This document shows, in pieces, positions 51,158 through 61,177 of a stretch of 64,000 bases of DNA. This stretch comes from Pseudomonas citronellolis (GTDB lineage: Bacteria > Pseudomonadota > Gammaproteobacteria > Pseudomonadales > Pseudomonadaceae). A program made the position numbers and the translations under genes. The notes under the pieces are model-generated. The model ran no database searches, was not told the DNA's origin, and saw only the letters and a list, made by a program, of their open reading frames with translations. The first letter of the stretch is position 1, and the number at the start of each line of letters is the position of its first letter. The stretch spans positions 1-64,000 of the forward strand of contig NZ_JARJLT010000343.1 in NCBI RefSeq assembly GCF_029335315.1. The letters are read 5' to 3'.

Positions 51158-52288
51158 TCATAGCCAATTTGTATAAAAACGCACCAGCCCCGTGGCGAGA
51201 TCCGCCTCCGCCGCCCGCTCGGCGCTCCAGCGCGCGGCCCAATCCCGCCAGCCAGGCGCCTGGCGTTCCAGCCCGGCCCAGGCCGTGGCCAGGTCGCCAC
51301 GCCCGTTCCAGGCTTCCCAGAACCGCACGAGCGCACCCCTGAGCGCCTCGTCCATACCCTCGGTGTAGAGAGCCAGGAAGGCTTCCAGCTTGTCCAGGTG
51401 AACGCCCTCCTCCTGTTCATAGATGTGCCAGACGAACGGCTTGCCCGCCCAGAGCGCGCGAACGAACGAATCCTCGCCGCGCACGGCGTTGAAATCGCAG
51501 CTCCACAGCAGCAGGTCATAGTCCTCCTGGCGGACGAACGGCAGCACCTGGACGCGCAGGTGGCCGCGCCGCAGGCATTCGCCCACCGTCAGACCCGGCA
51601 CGCCGAGCCAGCGGGCGACGTCGCCGAGCACTCGCCCTTCGGGCACCAACAGCAGCGTAGCGCGCGCGGCGCCGGCCAAGGCGTCCAGCCACGACGGCAG
51701 CGCCGCGTTCTCATAGGCGAACAGCGAGAACAGGCGCTCGCCCTCCTCTACCTGCACGCCCTGGGCGGCGAGAAACGCCCCGGCTCGCGCCGGATCGGCC
51801 TGGAAGGCGTCGCGTCGCTCGATCAGCCGCGCCTCGCGCAGCAAGCCGCCGACGCCCTGGCCGAAACCGGGAAAATAGAAGAACTTCTGCAGCCCGCCGG
51901 GCTGCAGCGACGGCAAGCCATGGCAGGAGGCGACCCAGCCCTCGGCGCTGAGGTATTCCAGGTTGAGCCACAGCGACGGCCGCGGTCGCCGCTGCATCGC
52001 CTCTACATAGGCCGGCGGCAACGGGCAGGCGAAGGCCTCGATGACCACGTCGGCGGCCGGCGTGTCCTGCCAGAGGGCCGGCCACAGGCGAACGTCGACG
52101 CCCGCCTGGACCTGCCGCGCCGCGCCGACGTCGGCCTGCGGGCACAGGCGCGCGAAGGAATGCAGATCGTCGACCCACAGGCGCACGTCCTGGCCGTGCT
52201 CGCCGGCCAGCTGGCGCGCCAGGCGCCAGGTCACGCCTATGTCACCGTAGTTGTCCACCACGCAGCAGAATATGTCCCAGCTCGCCAT
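51158..52288 (-). CDS. earP: EF-P arginine 32 rhamnosyltransferase EarP
   Basis: A 376-residue GT-B glycosyltransferase that transfers rhamnose from TDP-rhamnose to EF-P R32. Catalytic aspartates fit D12 and D16 in [10 protein letters not shown], and the nucleotide-sugar loop is in [25 protein letters not shown]. Start ATG 52288. It pairs with efp immediately downstream. Confidence 0.95.
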   Translation of the reverse strand: MASWDIFCCVVDNYGDIGVTWRLARQLAGEHGQDVRLWVDDLHSFARLCPQADVGAARQVQAGVDVRLWPALWQDTPAADVVIEAFACPLPPAYVEAMQRRPRPSLWLNLEYLSAEGWVASCHGLPSLQPGGLQKFFYFPGFGQGVGGLLREARLIERRDAFQADPARAGAFLAAQGVQVEEGERLFSLFAYENAALPSWLDALAGAARATLLLVPEGRVLGDVARWLGVPGLTVGECLRRGHLRVQVLPFVRQEDYDLLLWSCDFNAVRGEDSFVRALWAGKPFVWHIYEQEEGVHLDKLEAFLALYTEGMDEALRGALVRFWEAWNGRGDLATAWAGLERQAPGWRDWAARWSAERAAEADLATGLVRFYTNWL

Positions 52289-52385
52289 CGCACTCGCCTG
52301 TCCAGGTAAGCCGCCAGTGTAACAAGGCGGACGCCCGCGATTTCCCCCCGGCCACCTTAAGCCGATGAATCCGTTGAAAAAACAT

Positions 52386-52414
52386 TTGCCTTTAGGAAAG
52401 CCTTTGAGTAAAGT
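52386..52414 (+). promoter_or_regulatory. Promoter of tRNA-Ser
   Basis: TTGCCT, 17 bases, TAAAGT, then the GC discriminator GCGCGC. Transcription would begin near 52421, about 28 bases before the tRNA. Confidence 0.75.
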
Positions 52415-52448
52415 GCGCGCCTCGACAGACACAGCGCTGTCGAAACAC

Positions 52449-52538
52449 GGTGAGGTGTCCGAGTGGCTGAAGGAGCACGCCTGGAAAGTGTGTATACGGG
52501 AGACCGTATCGAGGGTTCGAATCCCTCCCTCACCGCCA
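52449..52538 (+). tRNA. tRNA-Ser (GGA)
   Basis: A 90-base type II tRNA with long variable arm, acceptor arms GGTGAGG/CCTCACC, T-arm AGGGTTCGAATCCCT, anticodon loop CTGGAAA (GGA) and encoded CCA. Confidence 0.96.
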
Positions 52539-52543
52539 CATCT

Positions 52544-52581
52544 AAAAGCCCGGTTGACTGATGAAGTTAACCGGGCTTTTT
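52544..52581 (+). terminator. Terminator of tRNA-Ser
   Basis: Arms AAAAGCCCGGTT and AACCGGGCTTTTT around a loop of about 13 bases. Confidence 0.92.
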
Positions 52582-52834
52582 CGTTTCCGCTCGACGCAGC
52601 TGCAATGTCCTCTCAATTGGCGACCGGTGTAACCCGCCAATAGTTCCCCCAGACTTTCGTCCTATCGCGATTAAGCATTAGTTCGACGCGCTATACTCAA
52701 GCACCTTGTCCACCTCCTGACTATCTCCGTCAGCCCCGGCGCAGGGGCACCCGAGACAGTTTGCACATTTTTTGCACAACTTCCGTGACAATTAACTGTT
52801 CAACCGGGTCAGGCATAAAAAAAAAGTGCCGTAC
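52582..52834. other. Non-coding stretch between tRNA-Ser and oprI promoter
   Basis: About 250 bases with no gene recognised. It includes an isolated TATACT at 52692 without a good -35, a direct repeat of TTTGCACA near 52760-52780, and A/T-rich sequence towards oprI. Confidence 0.5.
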
Positions 52835-52863
52835 TTGCGCTTGGTCAGTTTACTTACTACAAG
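52835..52863 (+). promoter_or_regulatory. Possible promoter of oprI
   Basis: TTGCGC, 17 bases, TACAAG, preceded by a run of A residues that could act as an UP element. The start would be near 52870, giving a leader of roughly 77 bases. Confidence 0.5.
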
Positions 52864-52887
52864 TAATGAGTACTATGTAGGCCGGCT

Positions 52888-52911
52888 AATTTCCCAGTCC
52901 CATGGGAAATT
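52888..52911 (+). other. Hairpin in the oprI leader
   Basis: Perfect 9-bp arms AATTTCCCA and TGGGAAATT around GTCCCA. If transcription starts near 52870, it lies close to the 5' end of one of the cell's most abundant mRNAs, where a stem would protect against decay. Confidence 0.6.
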
Positions 52912-52946
52912 GCTTTAATGGAAATGTCCACCTTAAGGGGAACACG

Positions 52947-53198
52947 ATGAACAACGTTCTGAAATTCTCTGCTCTGGCTCTGGCTGCTGTTCTGGCCACC
53001 GGTTGCAGCAGCCACTCGAAAGAAACCGAAGCCCGTCTGACCGCTACTGAAGACGCCGCTGCTCGCGCTCAAGCCCGTGCTGACGAAGCCTACCGTCACG
53101 CTGACGAAGCGCTGGCCGCTGCTCAGAAAGCCCAGCAGACTGCTGACGAGGCTAACGAGCGCGCTCTGCGTATGCTGGACAAAGCCAGCCGCAAGTAA
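52947..53198 (+). CDS. oprI: Major outer-membrane lipoprotein OprI (Lpp-like)
   Basis: An 83-residue lipoprotein. The signal peptide ends in LATGC, the lipidated cysteine. The mature part is a heptad-repeat coiled coil rich in Ala, Glu and Arg, and the C-terminal lysine (DKASRK) can be linked to peptidoglycan. AAGGGG six bases upstream is strong. It tethers the outer membrane to the cell wall. Confidence 0.97.
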   Translation: MNNVLKFSALALAAVLATGCSSHSKETEARLTATEDAAARAQARADEAYRHADEALAAAQKAQQTADEANERALRMLDKASRK

Positions 53199-53218
53199 TA
53201 GATCTTCGGATCTGTTGG

Positions 53219-53247
53219 AAAGCCGACCTTTCGAGGTCGGCTTTTTT
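53219..53247 (+). terminator. Terminator of oprI
   Basis: Arms AAAGCCGACCT and AGGTCGGCTTTTTT with a TTCG loop. Confidence 0.93.
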
Positions 53248-53274
53248 ATTGCCTGGTGTTTTCCCCGGGCAAGA

Positions 53275-53306
53275 AAAAACCCGCGGACCTTCGGCCAGCG
53301 GGTTCT
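53275..53306 (-). terminator. Terminator of the L,D-transpeptidase gene
   Basis: Read leftward, AACCCGC and GCGGGTT arms around a loop with an inner GGCC/GGTCC pair, then a T-run. Confidence 0.75.
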
Positions 53307-53326
53307 TCGTTACGACGCAGAAGCGA

Positions 53327-54298
53327 TCAGGGCAGTTGGGTCGGCTCGCTGGCCGCCATCGAGGCCGGCGCCGGCTGCTGCGGCTGGGCGATGGCCACCG
53401 GCAGGCCGTCTTCGGCGGCCACCACTTCACGCACCACGTTCCAGTCCATCTGCATCTGGTTGGCGATGTCTTCGCGCTTGAGCAGGGCGTTGATCACCGC
53501 GGTGTGCTTGTCCACCACCGACGGGTTGCCGTGGTCGTCGATCGGGGTGTGGGCCTCGAGGTAGATCTTGCCCTCGCTGCGACCGAACTTGTACGGCTCG
53601 TTGATGATGCGCACCGACGTGCCGACCGGCACCAGCGGGAACAGCTCGGTCACGTCGCCGTTGTACATGCGGAAGCAGCCGTGGCTGGTGCGGGTGCCGA
53701 TGCCGAACTTCTTGTTCGAACCGTGGATCAGGTAGCCCGGCACGCCCAGAGCCATCTTGTACGGCCCCAGCGGGTTGTCCGGGCCCGGCGGGATGACGGT
53801 CGGCAGCGGGTCGCCGTCGGCGGCGTGCTCGGCGCGGATCGAGGCCGGCGGATACCAGGCCGGATCCTTGGTCTTGGCGACGATGCTGGTGTGAGCGATC
53901 GGCGAACCCCAGCCCTCGCGACCGATACCCAGCGGGTAGGTGTAGACGACGTTCTTGCCTTTCGGGAAGTAGTACAGGCGGTACTCGGCAATGTTGATCA
54001 CGATGCCTTCGCGCGGACCCGGCGGCAGGATGAAGCGGGTCGGAATGATGACCTCGGTGCCCACGCCCGGCAGCCAGGCGTCGACGCCCGGGTTGGCGGC
54101 GATCATTTCCTGGTAGCCCAGGTCATAGGTCTGGCCAAGGTCGGCGAAGGTATCTTCGTACTTGGCCTTGATTACCTGCACCTGGCCGACGATATCTTCG
54201 CCGGGCGCCGGCAACGGCAGCTCGAGGGCAGAAACGGGGCCGGCCGAAAGCAGCGCGGCGAAAGACAGCGAGCAGGCGGCAATTACGCGCGACAACAT
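53327..54298 (-). CDS. L,D-transpeptidase (ErfK/YbiS/YcfS type)
   Basis: A 323-residue periplasmic protein with a signal peptide (MLSRVIAACSLSFAALLSAGPVSA). A LysM-like segment (VIKAKYEDTFADLGQTYDLGYQEMIAANPGVDAWLPGVGTEVIIP) is followed by the YkuD domain with catalytic HGSNKKFGIGTRTSHGCFRMYNGD, the cysteine being the nucleophile. AAGGA precedes ATG 54298. In E. coli such enzymes attach Lpp to peptidoglycan, and here the gene lies beside oprI, so OprI anchoring is the natural inference. Confidence 0.92.
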   Translation of the reverse strand: MLSRVIAACSLSFAALLSAGPVSALELPLPAPGEDIVGQVQVIKAKYEDTFADLGQTYDLGYQEMIAANPGVDAWLPGVGTEVIIPTRFILPPGPREGIVINIAEYRLYYFPKGKNVVYTYPLGIGREGWGSPIAHTSIVAKTKDPAWYPPASIRAEHAADGDPLPTVIPPGPDNPLGPYKMALGVPGYLIHGSNKKFGIGTRTSHGCFRMYNGDVTELFPLVPVGTSVRIINEPYKFGRSEGKIYLEAHTPIDDHGNPSVVDKHTAVINALLKREDIANQMQMDWNVVREVVAAEDGLPVAIAQPQQPAPASMAASEPTQLP

Positions 54299-54372
54299 CC
54301 GAGGATCCTTGACGAGAACAGTTGGCTGAGGGGGCAATAGTGTAACACTCAGACCCCGTTCTCCGGGAGAGT

Positions 54373-54651
54373 TCAAAGCAGCCAGGCGAAGCGCTGGCCG
54401 CGTTTCTCCAGATCAAGACGTTTCAGGCACTCCGCGCACAGCCGGCGATCGCGCAGGAAATCGCGCCGCGCCTCGCGCCAGAGCGGTTGCGCCGGCAGCA
54501 GCCCGCCGCACAAGGTGCGATCACCCGAAGTCCCCAGCTCCAGTTGCCGGGCGACGAGATGCACGCGCACCTCACGACAGGCGAACAGATCGAGCTGCGA
54601 GTCGGGTTCGATCAACTGGTAGGCGAAGAGGGTCCAGGCGGGGCGGGACAT
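54373..54651 (-). CDS. Conserved hypothetical protein with paired cysteines
   Basis: A 92-residue cytosolic protein. Cysteines occur in ACREV, LCGGLL and LCAECLK; the last pair gives a C-x2-C that could bind metal. CAGGAG five bases upstream sets ATG 54651. Located between the L,D-transpeptidase and tesA, on the same strand. Unrecognised family. Confidence 0.75.
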   Translation of the reverse strand: MSRPAWTLFAYQLIEPDSQLDLFACREVRVHLVARQLELGTSGDRTLCGGLLPAQPLWREARRDFLRDRRLCAECLKRLDLEKRGQRFAWLL

Positions 54652-54724
54652 GGTGGCTCCTGAAGGGTGCGCAAACATACTGGAAAGCCCCCGCGCGGGG
54701 AAGCCTCGCGAAGCCTCCAGTGAC

Positions 54725-55330
54725 CTACAGCAGAGGCTTGAGCTGCGGCCAGACGTTGTCGAGCAGGCGCGGCTGCGCCACCGCCGCCGGATGGATGCCG
54801 TCGGCCTGCATCATCTGCGGCACCCCACCGACGCCTTCGAGGAAGAACGGCACCAGCGGCACCCCGCCCTGCTCGGCCACCTGCCGGTAGACCTGGGCGA
54901 AGGCGCGGGTGTAGCGCTCGCCATAATTGGGCGGCAGCTGCATGCCCAGCAACAGCACCTTGGCCCCGGCCTGGCGCGAGGCCGCGACCATCGAAGCAAG
55001 ATTCTGTTGCAATTGCTGTGGCGGCTGCCCGCGCAGACCGTCGTTGCCGCCCAGCTCGATCACCACGACGCTCGGCTTGTCCGTGGAAAGCAGCGCCGGC
55101 AGGCGCGCCAGGCCGCCCGCGCTGGTGTCGCCGCTGATCGAGGCGTTGACCACGCGGTAGTCCAGCCCTTCCTGTTTCAGGCGATTGTCCAGCAGGGCGA
55201 CCCAGCCCTGGCCGGTATCCACGCCCAAACCGGCGCTGATACTATCGCCGACGACCAGCAGCGTCTGCGCCGCGGCTTGCTGGGCGACCAGCAGCAACGC
55301 CAGGCAGACGCTCGATAGCCATGCACGCAT
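54725..55330 (-). CDS. tesA: Acyl-CoA thioesterase I/lysophospholipase/protease I TesA
   Basis: A 201-residue periplasmic SGNH hydrolase. Signal peptide MRAWLSSVCLALLLVAQQAAA. Block I is GDSIS (catalytic serine), block III is ELGGNDGLRG and block V is DGIHPAAVAQP. GGAGGG four bases before ATG 55330. Only 10 bases separate it from the divergent ABC ATPase gene, as in many proteobacteria where tesA pairs with ybbA-ybbP. Confidence 0.95.
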   Translation of the reverse strand: MRAWLSSVCLALLLVAQQAAAQTLLVVGDSISAGLGVDTGQGWVALLDNRLKQEGLDYRVVNASISGDTSAGGLARLPALLSTDKPSVVVIELGGNDGLRGQPPQQLQQNLASMVAASRQAGAKVLLLGMQLPPNYGERYTRAFAQVYRQVAEQGGVPLVPFFLEGVGGVPQMMQADGIHPAAVAQPRLLDNVWPQLKPLL

Positions 55331-55340
55331 CGGACCCTCC

Positions 55341-56024
<684 letters not shown>

Positions 56025-56028
56025 ACCG

Positions 56029-58527
56029 ATGAAGTCGCTGCCGCTGTCGCGCCTGTGCGGCCTGGCCCTGCGCCAACTGCTGCGCGAATGGCGCAGCGGC
56101 GAGCTACGCGTGCTGTTCTTCGCCCTGCTGGTGGCGGTGGCCGCCAGCTCCGCCATCGGCTACTTCAGCGCCCGGCTGAACGGCGCCATGCTGGTTCGCG
56201 CCGCCGAATTCCTCGGCGCCGACCTGGTGCTCAGCGGCACCCAGCCGGCCACCCCGCAACAGATCGACACGGGCAAGCGGCTGGGCCTGCGCCACGCCTA
56301 CAGCGTCGAGTTCTCCAGCGTCATCGCCACCGACCAGGGCATCCAGCTGAGCAGCGTCAAGGCGGTGGACGACGACTATCCGCTGCGCGGCGAACTGAAG
56401 AGCGCCCCGGCGCCGCTGGAAGCCGAAAGCCCCGGCGGCCGGCCGCAGCCGGGCGAGGTGTGGGTCGAGGCGCGGCTGCTCAACAGCCTCGACCTCAAGG
56501 TCGGCGACAGCGTCGAGATCGGCCGCCAGGACCTGCGCATCGCCCGCGTGCTGACCTACGAGCCGGACCGCGCCGGCGACTTCTACAGCCTCACCCCGCG
56601 CGTGATGATGAACCTGCACGACCTGCAGGCCACCGGCGTGGTGCAGCCGGGCAGCCGAGTACGTTACCGCGACCTCTGGGAAGGCGACGCGGGCGCCCTG
56701 CAACGTTATCGCAGCACCGTACAGCCGGGGCTGGCCGCCAACCAGCAACTGCTCGACGCGCACCACGGCAACCGCCAGATCGGCGACGCCCTGGAGCGCG
56801 CCGAGCGCTACCTGAACCTCGCCAGCCTGGCCGCCATCCTCCTCGCCGGAGTGGCGGTGGCGCTGTCGGCCAACCGCTTCGCCAACCGCCGCTTCGACGC
56901 CAGCGCCCTGCTCCGCTGCCTGGGCCTGTCGCGCCGCGAGGCCCTCCTTCTATATGGCCTGCAACTGTTCAGCCTGGGCCTGGCGGCCAGCCTGCTGGGT
57001 GCCGCCATCGGCTACCTGGCGCAACTGGGCCTGGTGACCCTGCTGGGCGACCTGCTACCGCCGCAGATCCCGCCGGCCGGCGCCTTCCCGGCGATCGCCG
57101 GGGTGGCCACCGGGCTGGTGGCCCTGGCCGGCTTCGCCCTGCCACCACTGGCCGCCCTCGGCCGCGTGCCGCCACTGCGGGTGCTGCGCAGCGACCTGCT
57201 GCCGGTGCCGATGCGCAGCTGGCTGGCCTATGGCTGCGCGCTGCTGGCGCTGGGCCTGATCATGTGGCGACTGAGCCTGGACCTGCGCCTGACCCTGGCG
57301 CTGCTCGGTGGCGGCGTGATCGCCGCGGCCATCCTCGGCGGCCTGCTGCTGCTCGCGCTGAACGGCCTGCGCCGCCTGCTGGCGCGCGCCAGCCTGCCCT
57401 GGCGCCTGGGTCTCGGCCAACTGCTGCGGCACCCGCTGGCCGCCGCCGGGCAGAGCCTGGCCTTCGGCCTGATCCTGCTGGCCATGGCGCTGATCGCCCT
57501 GCTGCGCGGCGAGCTGCTGGACACCTGGCACGCCCAGCTACCGGCCAACGCGCCCAACTACTTCGCGCTGAACATCCTGCCGGCGGAGAAGGACGCCTTC
57601 GAAAGCCGCGTGCGCGCCCTGTCGCCCAACGCCGAGGGGCTGTTCCCGATGGTCCCCGGCCGGCTGGTCGCGGTGAACGGCCAGCCGGTGCAGACCCTCA
57701 GCGAGGATGTGCGCAGCGAACGCGCCCTGCAGCGCGACCTGGGCCTGACCTGGGCGCAGCAGCTGCCCGCCGGCAACCAACTGGTCGCCGGCAGCTGGTG
57801 GAGCGCGCAGGCGAGCGAGCTCCCCGGCGTCTCGGTCGAGGAGAAGCTCGCCGCCAACCTCGGCATCAAGCTCGGCGACCGCCTGAGCTTCAACGTCGCC
57901 GGGCAGACCCGCGAAGTCCGGGTGCAGAGCCTGCGCTCGGTGAAGTGGGACAACTTCCAGCCGAACTTCTTCATGGTCTTCCAGCCCGGCACCCTCGCCG
58001 ACCTGCCGGTGACCTACCTGACCAGCTTCTACCTGCCGAGCGCCGACCAGCGCAGCGCCATCGAGCTGGCCCGCGCCTTCCCCACCGTGACCCTGCTGCC
58101 GGTGGACGTACTGCTGGCGCAGCTGCGCAGCATTCTCGACCAGGTCACCCTGGCCGTGGAGTACGTGCTGGTGTTCGTCCTCGCCGCCGGTTTCGCCGTG
58201 CTCTTCGCCGGCCTCCAGGCGACCCTCGACGAGCGCCTGCGCCAGGGCGCCCTGCTGCGCGCCCTGGGCGCCGGACGCGAGCTGCTGCAACGTACCCGGC
58301 GCAGCGAGTTCGCCCTGCTCGGCGCGGTCAGCGGGCTGCTCGCGGCCCTGGGCTGCGAGCTGATCAGCTTCCTGCTCTACAGCCAGGTCTTCCAGTTGCC
58401 CTGGCGGCCTCACCCGTGGCTGCTCGGCCTGCCGCTGCTGGGCGCTGTGCTGGTGGGCGGCGCCGGCCTGTTCGGCACCCGCAAGGCGCTGAGCCTGAGC
58501 CCGCTGCGCCTGTTGCGCGAAGGCTGA
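56029..58527 (+). CDS. FtsX-like ABC permease, YbbP-like
   Basis: An 832-residue inner-membrane permease with a duplicated FtsX layout. The first membrane helix is near 25-45 and a large periplasmic domain occupies 45-260. Helices cluster at 265-350 and 390-500, a second periplasmic domain follows, and three helices end the protein ([36 protein letters not shown]). Such YbbAP complexes are mechanotransmission or lipid/hydrophobic-substrate systems, here linked to TesA. Confidence 0.92.
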   Translation: MKSLPLSRLCGLALRQLLREWRSGELRVLFFALLVAVAASSAIGYFSARLNGAMLVRAAEFLGADLVLSGTQPATPQQIDTGKRLGLRHAYSVEFSSVIATDQGIQLSSVKAVDDDYPLRGELKSAPAPLEAESPGGRPQPGEVWVEARLLNSLDLKVGDSVEIGRQDLRIARVLTYEPDRAGDFYSLTPRVMMNLHDLQATGVVQPGSRVRYRDLWEGDAGALQRYRSTVQPGLAANQQLLDAHHGNRQIGDALERAERYLNLASLAAILLAGVAVALSANRFANRRFDASALLRCLGLSRREALLLYGLQLFSLGLAASLLGAAIGYLAQLGLVTLLGDLLPPQIPPAGAFPAIAGVATGLVALAGFALPPLAALGRVPPLRVLRSDLLPVPMRSWLAYGCALLALGLIMWRLSLDLRLTLALLGGGVIAAAILGGLLLLALNGLRRLLARASLPWRLGLGQLLRHPLAAAGQSLAFGLILLAMALIALLRGELLDTWHAQLPANAPNYFALNILPAEKDAFESRVRALSPNAEGLFPMVPGRLVAVNGQPVQTLSEDVRSERALQRDLGLTWAQQLPAGNQLVAGSWWSAQASELPGVSVEEKLAANLGIKLGDRLSFNVAGQTREVRVQSLRSVKWDNFQPNFFMVFQPGTLADLPVTYLTSFYLPSADQRSAIELARAFPTVTLLPVDVLLAQLRSILDQVTLAVEYVLVFVLAAGFAVLFAGLQATLDERLRQGALLRALGAGRELLQRTRRSEFALLGAVSGLLAALGCELISFLLYSQVFQLPWRPHPWLLGLPLLGAVLVGGAGLFGTRKALSLSPLRLLREG

Positions 58528-58573
58528 TAGACTCCGAAGCCCCCTCCCGCCAAAGCCGGAACCCCACCGCCCC

Positions 58574-59071
58574 ATGAGTCGCTATCGCCCGCCGCGTACC
58601 GCCGGCACCCCGTTGATCACCCCCGAAGGCGAAGCGCGCCTGCGCGCCGAACTGCACGAGCTGTGGAACGTGCGCCGGCCCCAGGTGACCCAGGCGGTGA
58701 GCGAGGCGGCCGCGCTCGGCGACCGCTCGGAGAACGCCGAATACATCTACGGCAAGAAGATGCTGCGCGAGATCGACAGCCGCGTGCGCTTCCTGCGCAA
58801 GCGCCTGGAAAACCTCAAGGTGGTGCGCGACCGCCCGGGCGACCCGAACAAGGTCTACTTCGGCGCCTGGGTGACCCTGGAAGACGAGGACGGCGAGCAG
58901 GCCCGCTACCGCATCGTCGGCCCGGACGAGCTGGACCTGCGCAGCAACCAGATCAGCATCGACTCCCCGCTGGCCCGAGCCCTGGTGGGCAAGGAGCTGG
59001 ACGCCGAGGTGACGGTGCGCAGCCCGGCGGGCGAGAAGCTCTGGTTCGTGGTCGAGATCGACTATCCCTGA
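58574..59071 (+). CDS. greB: Transcription elongation factor GreB
   Basis: A 165-residue factor that rescues backtracked RNA polymerase. The N-terminal coiled coil has the acidic tip around [13 protein letters not shown]. The C-terminal globular domain is seen in [27 protein letters not shown] and [16 protein letters not shown]. The basic patch and sequence wording ([14 protein letters not shown]) favour GreB over GreA. Confidence 0.94.
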   Translation: MSRYRPPRTAGTPLITPEGEARLRAELHELWNVRRPQVTQAVSEAAALGDRSENAEYIYGKKMLREIDSRVRFLRKRLENLKVVRDRPGDPNKVYFGAWVTLEDEDGEQARYRIVGPDELDLRSNQISIDSPLARALVGKELDAEVTVRSPAGEKLWFVVEIDYP

Positions 59072-59088
59072 CCCAGGCACACCAACTC

Positions 59089-59137
59089 CGCAGGAGCGGG
59101 CCATGCCCGCGATTCGCACGCATGGCGTGCTCCTACG
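59089..59137. repeat. Pseudomonas REP-like extragenic repeat
   Basis: CGCAGGAGCGGGCCATGCCC leads to GCGATTCGCACGCATGGCG and TGCTCCTACG, closely matching the element at 41855. Confidence 0.75.
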
Positions 59138-59153
59138 AAGAAAGCGGAGCGGG

Positions 59154-59483
59154 TTACAGCGCCGGCGGGCGCCGGGTGATCAGGCCCTGGCGGGCGACGC
59201 GGGTCAGTTCGTGGACCAGGGTTTCCAGTTCCTCGGCGCACGGCGCGTGGACCACGGCGAAGTCGAAATGGTCGCTGGGGAAGCGGGCGATCTCGGCGAG
59301 GCCACTGGCGAACTGGATGAGGAAGGTGCGCGAGCCCTGCCAGCGTTTCGGCCAGCCTTCGAGGTAGCGAACCAGGGTCGGCTGGTGATTGCCGCTGAGG
59401 AGGATGCGCGGGTTGCGCCGCAGCAGGCCGGTAGTGATGGGGGCCAGGCGCACTTGGGGATTGGCACGGGTCATGAGTGTCAT
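59154..59483 (-). CDS. Short methyltransferase-like protein (C-terminal half only)
   Basis: About 109 residues. The sequence (FASGLAEIARFPSDHFDFAVVHAPCAEELETLVHELTRVARQGLITRR) resembles the C-terminal half of a class I SAM methyltransferase, with the strand-turn-helix VVHAPCAEELETL in the place of motif IV onward, but no SAM-binding glycine loop is present. It could be a diverged, catalytically dead domain. ATG 59483 is preferred over 59474; both are plausible. Confidence 0.6.
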   Translation of the reverse strand: MTLMTRANPQVRLAPITTGLLRRNPRILLSGNHQPTLVRYLEGWPKRWQGSRTFLIQFASGLAEIARFPSDHFDFAVVHAPCAEELETLVHELTRVARQGLITRRPPAL

Positions 59484-59664
59484 GTCTCCGCCTCTTGGGT
59501 CCTGCTGGACGCGGCGAGAGGCACACCGAACCAGCGCTTTAGCGGTATTTCGACACCAGCCGGTGTCCGCGCCCCGCAAGTTGCTACTTAAATCGGCGCT
59601 GTGCGGCATCCTAGAGAAGCCCCGACGATACTGTCAAGGCGACTTCCGGATGACGAGAGCCCCC

Positions 59665-60201
59665 ATGAGCACCCCACCCCTGCGCCTGTTCTTCGCCCTG
59701 CCCTGCCCGGACGAAATCCGTGCGCCACTGGCGGCCTGGCGCGACGGCTTGGCCATCGACGGCCAGCCGGTAGCGGCGGCCAACCTGCACCTCACCCTGG
59801 CCTTCCTCGGCGCGGTGCCGCGCGCCCGCAAGGCCGAACTGCTGGCTTTGGGCGCGAGCATGCCGCGCATACCCTTCGAGCTGCGCCTGGAGCGCCTGGA
59901 ACTGTGGCGCAACGGCATCCTGCACCTGGCGCCAGCCAGCATCCCCGAAGCGCTGCCGAGCCTGGTCCACGCACTGCACGACACCTTGCGCGCCGCCGGC
60001 TTCGAGATCGAGCGACGGCCCTTTCGCCCGCACCTGACCCTGGCGCGGCATTGTCGCCGCGCACCGGACGGCGCGGCGCAATTCGCCTGGCCGGCTCGCG
60101 AGCTGGCGCTGTACAGCTCGGAAAACGGCCCGCACGGTACGCACTACCGCACCATCGGGCGCTGGCCGCTGGACGGCGAGGCGACGTTCAGCCGCGATTG
60201 A
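59665..60201 (+). CDS. thpR: RNA 2',3'-cyclic phosphodiesterase (LigT/ThpR)
   Basis: A 178-residue 2H phosphoesterase. Both catalytic HxT motifs are present: HLTLAFLG near residue 45 and HLTLARHC near residue 125. It opens 2',3'-cyclic phosphates and can ligate tRNA halves. ATG 59665 is chosen; ATG 59650 would add five residues. Its 3' end overlaps the convergent LysR gene by 14 bases. Confidence 0.9.
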   Translation: MSTPPLRLFFALPCPDEIRAPLAAWRDGLAIDGQPVAAANLHLTLAFLGAVPRARKAELLALGASMPRIPFELRLERLELWRNGILHLAPASIPEALPSLVHALHDTLRAAGFEIERRPFRPHLTLARHCRRAPDGAAQFAWPARELALYSSENGPHGTHYRTIGRWPLDGEATFSRD

Positions 60202-61084
60202 GCGCGGCCCAGCCCTCGGCGTAATCGAGGAAACGACGCAGGCCGGCGGTGGGGTACTTGTCCACATGCAGTGCGCGGAAGAAGGTGCGCCGCAAGGGCC
60301 CGAGGGGATTGTCCAGGGCGACCAGCTCGCCACGCGCCAGCTCGTCCGCCACCACCCGCCGCGACAGGCAACTGATGCCGGCGCCGCTGGCCACCAGGTG
60401 CTTGATCGCCTCGGCGTTGCTCACTTCCAGCGGCGCCGACAGGCTGCCCAGGCGCGGCAGCACTTGCTGCTCGAAGGTGACGCGGGTACCCGAGCCGGCC
60501 TCGCGCAGTACCCAGCGCGCCGCCGCGAGTTGCTCGAAGGTCAGCGTCGCCTGGCGCGCCAGCGGGTGATCCGGTGCGGCGACCAGCAGCAGTTCGTCCT
60601 CCACCCAGGGCAGCAACTGCACCTGCGGATGCTGGATGGGCGCCTCGATATAGGCTACGTCGAGGCGGAACTCGCAGAGCGCGGCGAGAATCTCGCGGCT
60701 GTTGGCAACCTGCAGCTGCAGGCGGCTGTCGGGCAGCTCGGCGAGGAAGCCGGCCATCACCTGCGGCAGCAGGTAGCCACCGATGCTGCGGCTGGCGCCT
60801 AGCGCCAGCTGCACCGGCGCGTGCTGGAACAGGGCTTCCAGCTCCGCGCTCTGGTCCAGCAGCGCACAAGCCTTGGGATACAGCGCCCGGCCGTTGTCGT
60901 TCAGCGCCAGGCGCTTGCCGCTGCGGTCGAACAGCCGCGTCTGCAGGGCCCGCTCCAGCTCCTGCAGGGCCTGGCTGGCCGCCGATTGCGAAAGCGCGAT
61001 GGCCGCCGCGGCCTGGGTGACGTTGCCATGCTCGGCGATGGCGGCGAAGGTGGCGAGCTGGCGGAGGGTGATGCGCGGGCCCAT
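60188..61084 (-). CDS. LysR-family regulator, YeiE-like
   Basis: A 298-residue LTTR with helix-turn-helix LRQLATFAAIAEHGNVTQAAAAIALSQSAASQALQELERALQTRLFDRSGKRLALN. The arrangement, divergent from a YeiH-family gene, matches the E. coli yeiE-yeiH pair, where YeiE responds to sulfite. Intergenic AACCGTTTGATCC and AATCCGTTTTTAC segments look like a repeated recognition element. Confidence 0.88.
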   Translation of the reverse strand: MGPRITLRQLATFAAIAEHGNVTQAAAAIALSQSAASQALQELERALQTRLFDRSGKRLALNDNGRALYPKACALLDQSAELEALFQHAPVQLALGASRSIGGYLLPQVMAGFLAELPDSRLQLQVANSREILAALCEFRLDVAYIEAPIQHPQVQLLPWVEDELLLVAAPDHPLARQATLTFEQLAAARWVLREAGSGTRVTFEQQVLPRLGSLSAPLEVSNAEAIKHLVASGAGISCLSRRVVADELARGELVALDNPLGPLRRTFFRALHVDKYPTAGLRRFLDYAEGWAALNRG

Positions 61085-61177
61085 ATCGACAAAACCGTTT
61101 GATCCAATAAGAACAATCCGTTTTTACACTAAGCGAGCGGCGCGCACCATGACTGCACCTTACACAAGGAGCCCGTC

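Noticed and set aside
52755-52780. TTTGCACA direct repeat as another OspR/OhrR site
   Set aside because: It shares the TTGCACA core but is directly, not inversely, repeated, and the nearby genes (tRNA-Ser, oprI) give no redox context.
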